Source: Anticarsia gemmatalis (taxonomy: Eukaryota; Arthropoda; Insecta; Lepidoptera; Erebidae). From it: a stretch of DNA of 64,000 bases. A program made the translations under genes and the position numbers. The stretch spans positions 4,317,124 to 4,381,123 of the forward strand of contig NC_134775.1 of NCBI RefSeq assembly GCF_050436995.1, given 5' to 3'. Below, piece after piece: positions 32,187-41,354 of the stretch. The notes beneath the pieces are model-generated. The model was not told where the DNA came from, did not search any database, and saw only the letters and a list, made by a program, of their open reading frames with translations. Position 1 is the stretch's first letter. Each line of letters begins with the position of its first letter.

Positions 32187-32296
32187 TTAAAGTTTTATAT
32201 TAATATCTATTTTTGAATAATAATAATAATTAATGACTGTTGAAATTGGGTGTTTCTGGATCTGATCTGATCCAGAAACCCCAATTTCAACCTACT
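32187..32296 (-). repeat. Polinton right TIR with terminal palindrome
   Basis: Mirror of 18297-18406. The palindrome at about 32239-32290 is better preserved here (GGATCTGATCTGATCC centre). Followed by TSD ATTGGT. Confidence 0.93.
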
Positions 32297-32302
32297 ATTG
32301 GT

Positions 32303-33113
32303 TCCCGAGTTAGTCATTTTTGAGCGCTCAATGTATAGTGAACAACGCGATGTATCTCCGCGCACGCCTATGAGATTGCTCATCGTATTGTTGACACTAG
32401 TTGCTAGTTCACCGCGGCAGCGGCGCACAGTGGTTTCATTTTAAGAAATGGTGGACTCTGGGATCGAAGTCGAGCTAGCGCGCTGATTTTTTTTTTGCTT
32501 ACTCTTTTTAACAATATAAACAACTTTTGTTCTAGCACTTTTCATATAAACCACTTTTTCATACTAAAAAAAATGTTTGATTTTTTTTTGTATGGAGAAA
32601 AAGCAATATTTAAAAAAAAATCGAAAACGGTAATATTGGACACCTTGGCGGCATATAGGCGTTATAGAAGGCATCATTCTCGACCTTTTTTGTTCTTAGA
32701 CTTTTTTTGATAAGTCTGCCGCTTTGGCGTCCAGAGCGCTTTGAAAGTCTTCGTAGTAAATGTTCGGCTATTGGATGGTATAACACTCGTAATATCCTGC
32801 ATGTTGGATTTTTACGAAATAAGTGCATAGACGTGGTTGTACGCGTACGTACCTACGACCCGTCGCGACATGTCTTTGCACAGCGCGCCTCGCGCCGCCG
32901 CCGCGGTGTACTAGCTACTAGCGTCAACAATACGATGAGCAATCTCATAGGCGTGCGCGTAGATACATCGCCTTGTTCACTATACATTGAGCGCTCAAAA
33001 ATGACTAACTCGGGAACCAATCATTTCCGAGAAATATCGTTGGAGTAAATTTCGCGGATACAGTGTCACAAACTTACCACTGAAGTTTTCGGTTAGCCGT
33101 CATTTACACCCTG
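32303..33113. other. Remaining body and right TIR of the TA-flanked element
   Basis: Non-coding. Bases 32303-32420 mirror about 32890-33030, forming the element's long TIRs. The middle is T-rich with no credible gene. The right TIR includes the uninterrupted Polinton target, CTCGGGAACCAATCATTTCC. Confidence 0.7.
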
Positions 33114-33154
33114 TATATTTTGTTTATGATAGTCTTCCATTAGTGCACACATTT

Positions 33155-33515
33155 ACTTTATATGACATTTTATAGAACAGTAATGATTAGTAGAAGACAT
33201 TTCCATAAAAAAAAAAAAACATTCACGACATCGAGATCCCATGTCTTCTACAGCCGATTTTCGATCCACAGTGCGCCGCCCCACGCGCAAGCCACCCGCG
33301 CCTCCCGCGCCATCCGCGCTCGCGCCGCGCCGCCGATTTGGTGACGGGTGACGAGTTAGGTTCCCAGCGAGAGATTAGATTCAATAAAATATTGATGAGG
33401 CACTTTGACCTATGACTGCGACGAATTACTATTTTTACTTGTTACAGTTGTAACTCGTTGCATTGTAGTTTTATTCAAATACCGAATAACATTACAAAAA
33501 ATATTGATGTAACAA
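33155..33515 (+). repeat. 360-bp dispersed repeat, copy 1
   Basis: Starts near ACATTTTATAGAACAGTAATG, has a GC-rich middle and ends ACATTACAAAAAATATTGATG. A direct copy lies at 38140-38495 and an inverted copy around 42480-42900. The direct pair brackets the transposase pseudogenes between them. Confidence 0.85.
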
Positions 33516-33594
33516 ATACTAAGTAACGCTGCATACTAGTGAGTGAGGCTGACGGCTGTGTGCGTAATCATGTCCGTGCGGCGCGCGTAGGTAC

Positions 33595-35671
33595 TTGCGG
33601 CGTGACGTCGACCGCCGCCGCCGGCCGCCGCCGCGCCGCCCGTTCCGTGTCGTTGGCCGCGGGCGAATAGCTCAGTTCGGAACTAACTTAGATTTGTTTC
33701 TGTTTCTTAGAGAAGGAGATATTAAAGACTACCAGCGACTCCATCAAGCAATTCTAGCCTGCGTTCCAGTAGATGTTTCAGAAGAAGATTCACAAGTGAT
33801 ATCAAACTTAACAAGAAACTTTACTGCTAGCCTGCACCGTAAATGGACCGCAGCAAACCGAACTCAGAAGACGTTTATGAACAAATATATGGCTTGGTTG
33901 GAGGACGTCATCAAATGGCCTGTCTGCAGCTCGGTAAACCTTACCGATATTTTCGAAGGAACACTTCATTTAGAGGACGAAAATCTATTTTCGACGTCTG
34001 TTGACTCCCTAAATGCATCAACATCGAGTGCTACCAAGGAAATTGGAACGTCTACAGAAATTCAAATGAGGAAACCATTTGATGATTTGGGAAATAAACA
34101 GAAAAAGAGGCGATCAGGCGGATTAAGTGGCTATTCGGAAGATGAGTTAGTTTTTGCTTTGGTCTCAAGTCTTAAGAACAACGGTAAAACGGACCTTGCT
34201 CAAGCTATTGAACACCTTATGAAATATCCTAACCGAGCTCTCGACGCCAAAACATTTTTAATGGAGAAGGAAAAAAAGACCGTTATTCAGGAAGATAAAG
34301 CTTTGGCCCTCACCACTTCATTGGAATTATCGAAATAGAAATATTTAGCGCTAAGGACATTTATGGCTTCTACCAATAATTCTACACAGCTACCTTCGTA
34401 TAAAAATTATTAGATGCCAAAAAGAAGTGCTATCCGAATCCATCAGATATAATAATAACTGAATACGGAGCAAAAGTGAAGCTGCAAGCTCTGCTGGATT
34501 TAACTGTGCAGAGAATCCTGTAAGTTGTTGGTGACCGTCTTGATACATCGAATGAAGAATTGAAGTTGATCAGCAAATGGGGATTTGACGGAGCTTCGGC
34601 GCAAAGCACTTACAAGCAGAAAAGTCAGACGCCTGATTTTGATGACTCGTCAGTATTCATGACGAGTCTTGTACCGTTGAAGTTGGAGTCAGCAAACAGG
34701 GTGATATGGCAGAATCCGAAGCCTTCTTCAACCTTTTATTGCAGGCCCATCAAGTTCCAGTTTGCGAAAGAGACTAGCGATTTTGTTAAACAAGAAGAAG
34801 GTGCAATGAGAGAAGAAATTGCAAATATAACCGTCTCAAGATATGGAAGTGTCGAAATCAATCATGAGATGCATATGACCATGATTGATGGCAAAGTAGC
34901 TACAATTGTGACCGACACTCCATCTGCAGCTACTCGCAATATATGTCTGGCGAAACCAAGTGAGATGAATGACCTTTCCAAAATGTACACAAAACCTGTA
35001 CGGGATGAAGTGTACAAATTTGGCTTCTCTACGCTCCATATGTGGATTAGATGCATGGAGTGTTTGCTGCATGTATCCTACAACATGGTATTTAAGATGT
35101 GGAGTGCTAGAGGTGATAATAAAAACCTGAAGAAGGCAAGGAAAGACCAAACGCAAAGGGAGTTTAAGGAGCAAATGGGACTTTTAATTGACATTGTCAA
35201 ACAGGGATTCGGGACTTCTAATGATGGTAACACAGCAAGGATTTTTTTAGAGAATTCGAGAAGTCTGCTCAAATCACGAAGATTGATGAAAATCTAATAC
35301 AGCACTTTGCGGTTATCTTGCAAGTCATATCCTCCGGTAATGCCATCAACATTGATAGATTCCGAAGTTACTGCAAAGAAACAGCAGAACTCTTTGTACA
35401 CCATTACCCGTGGTACAATATGCCTGTGAGTGTGCACAAGCTGCTCATACACGGTGCTGATATTTGTCAACATTTTGCGTGTCTGCCTATTGGGATTTTG
35501 TCCGAAAAAGCAGCTGAAGCAAGAAATAAGGATTTTAGGTTTACAAGAGAGCATCATACCCGGAAAATGGGGAAAATTCAGAACAACGAAGATATTCTTC
35601 ATACATTTTTAATATCTTCTGACCCCTTAATATCACATATCAGGCCAACAGTTATTCAGAGTGGGAGATGA
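33595..35671 (+). pseudogene. RAG1/Transib-like transposase, broken
   Basis: Three frames in succession: 33700-34338, 34560-35297 and 35318-35671. An acceptor-like TTTCTTAG precedes AGAAGGAG at 33704, so the GC-rich stretch before it is probably not coding. The middle block has KWGFDGASAQSTYKQ (candidate first catalytic Asp), IWQNPKPSSTFYCRPIKFQF, a MTMIDGK segment (second candidate Asp) and C/H positions; the last block has VHKLLIHGADI and EARNKDFRFTREHHTRK (candidate Glu region). I place it in the RAG1/Transib superfamily by this layout from memory of the family; the assignment is moderate. The coding region abuts a piggyBac transposase at about 35650. Confidence 0.6.
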
Positions 35672-37427
35672 GGAAGAAGCAGATCCTCCAAACGATTTGG
35701 ATAGTGAAGTTGAAGACATTTTAGAGGCAGATAGTGAGCATTCTACAGATGTATCGAGTGATTCTGATGAGGAACCTATTCGCACTTCAAATATTTGTCG
35801 ACGTCGTCGTATAAATTCTTCTTCTGACTCATCAGATAATGAGCAACCTAGGGAACAGGTGAGCTCAGGTGAAAGACAGCAAGTAGCTCAAATAATCTAT
35901 CCATCAACCAGTAATTTGAGAGGTAAGAATGGTCATAAGTAGTCGGCACAACCTTCCGAAGGTCGCACTAGCAGAACACAGTCAAGAAACATTGTTCACA
36001 TTATTCAAGGACCCAAGAATGAGGCGAAAAATGCAGCGACTCCATTGAAACAGTACAAGTTATTTATTTCGAGTTCGATTGTGAGTATTATTGTTTTGAA
36101 CACAAACGTAGAAATTGCTATAAAAAGAGAAAAATACGCTGTAAAAACAGCAACCGTTAGTGATACTTGTGCTGAAGAAATATATGCTTTGATAGGATTG
36201 CTATTGTTAGCCGCAAGGAAAAAAGATAATCATTTGACAACTGCAGAACTCTTTGATCCAGCTGAAAGTGGAACAAAATATATTTCAGTGATGTCCAAAG
36301 ATAGATTCGAGTTTTTGCTGAATTGTCTAAGATTCGATGATAAATCAACTCGCGAAGCACAAAAAGCTACTGATAAATTTGCGCCTATAAGGGAAATATG
36401 GGAAATATTTATTGTTGTATGCCGGGATAGTTACAAACCTGGCTCATATGTAACTGTGGATGAACAGCTGCTTGGGTTTTGTGGTCGTTGTCCCTTCCGA
36501 ATGTATATACCGTCAAAGCCTGACAAATACGGTATAAAAACTGTAATTATCTGTGACTCTAAGTCGAACTACATGATAGATGCAATACCATATATGGGAA
36601 AAGGCACAAATACAAATCGAGAACCCTTGGCATCTTTCTTTGTGAAGCAGCTAACCGAAACCATCCGAGGCAGTAATCGTAACGTGACCATGGATAATTG
36701 GTTTACGTCAGTGCCACTAGCAAAAGAACTATTGCAGGATCCATATAAATTAACAGTTGTAGGTACAATTAGATGTAACAAGCGTGAGATCCCTTCGCAA
36801 CTTTTGCAGCCAAGACAAACAGGATCTTCAATGTTTTGTTATGATGGAAACGCTACATTAGTATCTTTCAAGCCAAAAAAATATAAAAATGTGTTGCTTC
36901 TATCTACAACTCATGGAAGGGGCACTTTAGCGCCATCTGGTAAGCCAGATATTATAGAATTTTACAACTCGACCAAAGGTGCTGTAGACACCTTTGATCA
37001 GATGTGCCATAGTATGTCGTGCAGTAGAAAAACTCAAAGATGGCCGCTTTGCTACTTTTACGGTATCTTAAATATGGCTATAGTTAATTCTTTTGTCATC
37101 CACGTTCACAATAACAACCAAAATAATAAGAAACCACTAACAAGACGAATGTTTATCAAAGAAGTGTCAGATAAGATGCTGGAGCCTTGGTTACGCCATC
37201 GCCGCGAAACGCCAACTTTGAGGCGATGCCTAAAACGGAACATTGATGCCATTTTAGATGATACTTTGCCTGATGTACCATCCAACCCTGAAAATCAAAC
37301 CAGAAAACTCTGCAACTTCTGCTCTTATAAAAAAAAACGGGTAACCAGAAAAAGAACGGGCACCTCCTGTAAACGCCATATGTGTATGGAACATCGCGGT
37401 AGTTTGTGCCTAGAATGCTCAGATTAA
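35661..37427 (+). pseudogene. piggyBac-like transposase, one nonsense codon and no proper start
   Basis: One frame from 35661 to 37427, interrupted by TAG at 35940-35942. The N-terminus is acidic (DEEPIRTSN); the DDE core includes VTVDEQLLGFCGR (first Asp), TMDNWFTSVPLAKELL (second Asp) and TKGAVDTFDQM (third Asp); the C-terminus has the cysteine-rich domain (CNFCSYKKK...C...HMCMEHRGSLCLEC). An AATAAA-type signal follows at about 37460. There is no ATG start in frame before the stop; an acceptor-like TTATTCAG precedes the block. I found no TTAA-flanked termini, so the element ends are missing or remodelled. Confidence 0.9.
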
Positions 37428-37975
37428 TAATTTTGAAATTGTTTTCATTGTTTAAAATATCAATAAAGATTCGTTCTAACTAATAATTATAGTTTTTTTT
37501 TCAATATCACCCGTAACAGTTAAATTAGGTAGCTTCAAAAGTAAGGTGTCTTAGAGACGTATGTTTATGAACAATGTAACTCTAAATATAGTTTATGAAT
37601 CTAGGATTAATGCTTAAGTATGACAACTGTAATTGACTATAACAAGTGTAATTTACAATATTTTTTATGTTTAGACCAAAACATTCTAATGTTTGTTTGT
37701 TTGTTGTTTGTCGTATGGTTAGTAGTCAACCTAGTATCAAAGTTGTTCAAGCCGCCCAAGAGGCCTTCGACATGGCTCAACGACTATTATCTTAGTAGAC
37801 AACAGCCGGGACCGACTTCTTTTTTACGTGCCCTCCGAAGCACGGAGACGCCCAGCTCAAATACCACTATGCGGTCACCCATCTATGGAATGACCGCGCC
37901 AAGGGTTGCTAAACCCACAGATCGTTTACCGAACGGTGAGCGCAACTGACTATGGGCGCCTCGCATTCTAATAAA
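37428..37975. other. Non-coding stretch after the piggyBac remnant
   Basis: AT-rich 3' region, then a short moderately GC-rich segment with GTGCCCTCCGAAGCACGGAGACGC (37830-37853) resembling part of a lepidopteran SINE body. An open frame at 37620-37949 has no recognisable protein features. Confidence 0.4.
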
Positions 37976-38203
37976 TCACAAAATCATATTACTCCTCGAA
38001 TGGTGCTCTCTGAACTTCATAAAATCTTTGTTTTGGGCCTCTGAAACTTCTTCCGAAAGACCTTCAGTTGGTACAATAGCATTTACTGCAATTATGTCCC
38101 CTCCGTGAATCAACAATTTGAGGACGCTTGATGACATGATGATACATTTTATAGAACAGTAATGATTAGTAGAAGACATTTCCATAAAAAAAATAACATT
38201 CAC
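37976..38203 (-). pseudogene. RAG1/Transib-like transposase C-terminal fragment
   Basis: The minus strand encodes LLIHGGDIIAVNAIVPTEGL followed by SEAQNKDFMKFREHHSR, matching the C-terminal block of the pseudogene at 35450-35570 but with different residues, so it is a second, diverged copy. The first 20 or so residues come from the neighbouring 360-bp repeat and are not part of the protein. Confidence 0.65.
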
Positions 38204-38660
38204 GACATCGAGATCCTATGTCTTCTACAGCCGATTTACGATCCACAGTGCGCCGCCCCTCGCCCGCGCCACCCGCGCCCCCCGCGCCATCCGCGCTCGC
38301 GCCGCGACGCCGATTTGGTGACGAGTGACGAGTTAGGTTCCCAGCGAGAGATTAGATTCAATAAAATATTGATGCGGCACTTTGACCTATGACTGCGACG
38401 AATTACTATTTTTACTTGTTATAGTTGTAACTCGTTGCATTGTAGTTTTATTGAAATACCGAATAACATTACAAAAAATATTGATGTAAGTTTAAAATAC
38501 TTTGATATTAATTACACAAAATCAGATTAAAGTAAATAAAATAAACACAAAACAATTATTTAACTAAACCATAAAAAATGTAGATACCTACTGTTGTCAT
38601 CGCTATGATAACAATCAATATCCATTAATATTCTTATCAGAAAAACTAACTTATCATAAT
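38140..38660 (+). repeat. 360-bp dispersed repeat, copy 2, with extended flank
   Basis: Direct copy of 33155-33515; the additional part to about 38660 (TTTAAAATACTTTGATATTAATT...) is also found inverted at 42490-42690, showing that the family unit is longer than copy 1. Confidence 0.85.
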
Positions 38661-38682
38661 TTATAATCCCCAGAGAAGTACC

Positions 38683-38990
38683 GACTTAGGTGACGGTTCA
38701 TCCGTAATTATTTTCATCCTCGGATGAATCGTCTCTCTTTCAAAATGTTAGGTGTCGAATCATCCGCAAAATATTAATCTTCGGATGAGCCGTCACCTAA
38801 GTTTAAACTTTGAGGTGTCGAATCATCCGCAAAATAAATAATCTATAGAATAAGAATAAAACTAAAAGCCAAGGTAAGAAGCAATTATATTTTTATTCTT
38901 ATTCTATAGATTATTTATTTTGCGGATGATTCGACACACATAAATAATCTATAGAATAAGAATAAATATAAAAGACAAAGGTAAGAAGCA
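38683..38990. repeat. Nested palindromes (foldback-like repeat)
   Basis: CTTAGGTGACGG...CCGTCACCTAAG pairs 38686 with 38803. GTGTCGAATCATCCGCAAAATAAATAATCTATAGAATAAG (from about 38815) pairs with its complement at about 38897-38938. The second unit recurs directly after, up to 38990. A strong hairpin former with no gene. Confidence 0.75.
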
Positions 38991-39016
38991 ATTATATTTT
39001 TTAATACTTTTTGTAA

Positions 39017-39108
39017 TAAATAAATAAATAAATAAATTTAACCCATTACTGTCCCACTGCTGGGCAAGGGTCTCCTCCCGTAATGAGGGAGGGTTTAGGC
39101 CTTGAGTC
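39017..39108 (-). mobile_element. 5'-truncated SINE
   Basis: Only the tail and body end are present ((TAAA)n, then CCCACTGCTGGGCAAGGG as read on plus). ACTTTTTGTAA flanks it on both sides (39006-39016 and 39109-39119), an 11-bp TSD. Same family as 2279-2597. Confidence 0.88.
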
Positions 39109-39453
39109 ACTTTTTGTAAATAAAAAAAAACTTAAAGTTAACTTTGTGTTTTATCAGCATAAACCGATTTAAAATAAAATATAAAATGTTATCCTAAAAC
39201 TAAAATAACAATCAACAGTCACTATAATGACTACTCTCTCGCTATTAACCTCTTACTGCATGAATTATGAAGGATGTACAATAAAAAATATTTTTATGTA
39301 AAATAGTCTTTATTTATGTTTGGTTAAACTCTAGAAACAGGAAAAAAAAAATGTACTTATTATATAAAAAGTTATATAGTGAAGCCATATATGGCTTCGT
39401 ATGCATTTTTGTAAAATGGGCTGAAAGCATATATGGCTTCGTATGCACAGTTA

Positions 39454-41307
39454 TTATATTTTGTGAAAATCTTTGAAACAATTTCTTTTCTCATTATAAC
39501 ATAAAAATACCTCACATTTTTCACATTTAGTGTAAGAACGAAGCTTTGAGCAGTTTTGACATAATTGGCGTTGGTTTTTGACCCAAATAGGAAAATGATC
39601 GACGTTGTCAGTACGTACTGAATTCAATGGTAAATCTTGATGCCTGGCTGGCGCCCTTCGAGACCTTTTTGAGGATACTGGCGAATCTGGCATGCTGTTT
39701 GGAGTACCAGCTCTCGACGATGTCGGTGTTCCCAAGAGACTTGCTGGACGACCACGTTTTTTTGCCTTAGAAATAACTTTGCCAGCTTTACGCATATGTT
39801 CGGAAACTGCAAGCTTAAAATCAAATAAGGGCATATATTGATTTTCATTAACCCTGCGCCATAGAAGCCATGCATTAACCATGCACAAGTCTATCATATG
39901 GAAGAAGATCCTTTTGTACCATTTGCGTGATCGTAGGTGAATTCGGTAATAACCGAGCATTGAATCCAGTAAGTCGACTCCTCCCATATGCTGGTTATAA
40001 ACGTCGATCGCTTGGGGAGAAACTACATCTATGTACTTTTTTTCTTGACGGGAATAACGTCGTTTTGTCGTGGTTGGTTCACTACCCACATATGCTGATA
40101 GAATATTTACATTCTTATTATCAAACCATGAAATTAGACTTAGCTTGACGTCATCTACAATGGCAATTTTTTCTTCGAAACTACCTCGTCCCCTTTTTTT
40201 CAAATCTTTTTCAGAAGGCATATTTGAGTTTGGCACACGATTGAGTCTTACTGTACCTAAAGGCAACAAACCGTTTTTGTACAAATAAACTTGAAGATTC
40301 GGGCTGTTGAACCAGTTATCAAAACAAACTTTATGGTTGACGTGTCTTGGAACGGTAGCGGTGAGCCGACTTACAACATTTGAACTGACACCCAAATCAG
40401 GTGCATCTGTAGGACGAGTATTGCTTTGGTCTCCAGCAAAGATATCAAAGTCGTAACTAAAGCCTGATACGCCACTCAAAACCTGATTTTTATAACCCCA
40501 CTTATGTGGTTTTGCAGGGTTATATTGTTTTAGCTCGTGACGACATTTTGTCGGGATTATTTGCTCGTCAACAGCCAGAAACTCTTCTTTTGGGACTAGT
40601 AACAAACGTTCACGAATTTGATTCAGAAGAGGTCTAATTTTAAAAAGTTTATCATGTCCGTCGGTTCCGAAAGGCTTGAAATTGTCATTGTTATTGAAGT
40701 GTAAAAACTGTTTTATGACTTCGAATCTATTGCACGTCATAACTTCATACACTTGTGCCTGACCGATGTGTTTTGACCAATACATTCTCGTTGCTGGCAA
40801 TTTCACACACGACATAAAAATAACAATACCAATAAACTGCTCCATCTCTTTATTTTTAATGCCTACTGGCTTATTGATATTTTCCTGAACAGATTTTATA
40901 TTAGACTGCTCAACAATTAATTCAATCATATCATCTGTGAACAAAAATTTGAAAAAATCTGCCGGTGATTCTAATTGCTGTATCGTATCCGGTAAATCTG
41001 CATTTCCCATGAATTGGAAGTTATTTTTATCGTATGGTTCCATTTTGTCAGATTTCCACTGTACCAGGTCTTTTTTTAATTTTTTACCCTTTTTTTTATT
41101 AGACTGTAGTTTCTGTAAAGGTATGTTGTCATCAGAGCTTTCTGAGTCAGACTCAGGTATGAGGATAGGTCTTTTTTTGGGTAAACGAGAAGAGGAAGGT
41201 TCGTATTCTGGGTCTGAATCGGAAACAAGGTCGTCATCACTCAAAAAGCCATCACCAGGGATAGGATTTACATGCTTAGAATGTCCATAAAAGCGAGAAG
41301 GATCCAT
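39454..41307 (-). CDS. piggyBac-type transposase, full length
   Basis: 617 residues, no interruption. The N-terminus is acidic and serine-rich with a lysine patch (about residues 60-85). The DDE_Tnp_1_7-type domain spans about 105-460, with FLAVDEQIIPTK (first Asp), VCFDNWFNSP (second Asp) and MGGVDLLDSM (third Asp). A basic, proline/serine-rich linker follows, then a cysteine-rich C-terminal domain (CQNCSKLRSYTKCEKCEVFLC) that in the family binds the element ends. It cuts and rejoins at TTAA. The ATG at 41307 lies 48 bp from the nested TA element, so its original promoter has been pushed about 2.3 kb away. It could be active or supply transposase to MITEs. Confidence 0.95.
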   Translation of the reverse strand: MDPSRFYGHSKHVNPIPGDGFLSDDDLVSDSDPEYEPSSSRLPKKRPILIPESDSESSDDNIPLQKLQSNKKKGKKLKKDLVQWKSDKMEPYDKNNFQFMGNADLPDTIQQLESPADFFKFLFTDDMIELIVEQSNIKSVQENINKPVGIKNKEMEQFIGIVIFMSCVKLPATRMYWSKHIGQAQVYEVMTCNRFEVIKQFLHFNNNDNFKPFGTDGHDKLFKIRPLLNQIRERLLLVPKEEFLAVDEQIIPTKCRHELKQYNPAKPHKWGYKNQVLSGVSGFSYDFDIFAGDQSNTRPTDAPDLGVSSNVVSRLTATVPRHVNHKVCFDNWFNSPNLQVYLYKNGLLPLGTVRLNRVPNSNMPSEKDLKKRGRGSFEEKIAIVDDVKLSLISWFDNKNVNILSAYVGSEPTTTKRRYSRQEKKYIDVVSPQAIDVYNQHMGGVDLLDSMLGYYRIHLRSRKWYKRIFFHMIDLCMVNAWLLWRRVNENQYMPLFDFKLAVSEHMRKAGKVISKAKKRGRPASLLGTPTSSRAGTPNSMPDSPVSSKRSRRAPARHQDLPLNSVRTDNVDHFPIWVKNQRQLCQNCSKLRSYTKCEKCEVFLCYNEKRNCFKDFHKI

Positions 41308-41354
41308 TTCTGAAAAAGCAGAATGATAAGCCTTAGTGCATACAAAGCCATATA

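Larger units (their letters stand above)
18297..32296 (+). mobile_element. Complete Polinton/Maverick (adintovirus-like), 14.0 kb
   Basis: Both ends begin AGTAGGTTGAAATTGGGG inward, and ATTGGT lies directly outside each (18291-18296, 32297-32302), a perfect 6-bp TSD as is typical for Polintons. The same host repeat at about 32990-33060 has this site once, uninterrupted. It encodes the full family set: protein-primed polymerase B, packaging ATPase, integrase, protease and capsid proteins. Most genes are damaged, so this copy cannot move or form particles unaided. Confidence 0.95.
18199..33113. mobile_element. TA-flanked TIR element hosting the Polinton
   Basis: The left end CAGGGTGTAAATGACGGCTAACCGAAAAC (18199) is mirrored at 33113. 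TATA flanks both sides, so the TSD is TA or TATA. The TIRs are about 220 bp or more. Without the Polinton and one TSD copy the element is about 0.9 kb and has no gene, so it is a MITE-like element; TA plus CAGGGTGT suggests Tc1/mariner affinity, which is an inference. Related ends border 41355-43696. Confidence 0.75.

Noticed and set aside
1..32296. The 4.3-kb inverted repeat as giant terminal repeats of one 22-kb Polinton
   Set aside because: Each copy has its own outer terminus facing the middle; the complete element has its proper right end and TSD at 32296-32302, so these are two elements.
33160..33660. Arginine/proline-rich frames in the GC-rich blocks (also 32707-33048, 41516-41762, 42786-42971, 43419-43631, 48128-48418)
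   Set aside because: Compositional artefacts of GC-rich repeats present in several copies and both orientations.
37620..37949. 109-residue frame with a hydrophobic segment
   Set aside because: No recognisable protein family; overlaps a repeat-like segment.
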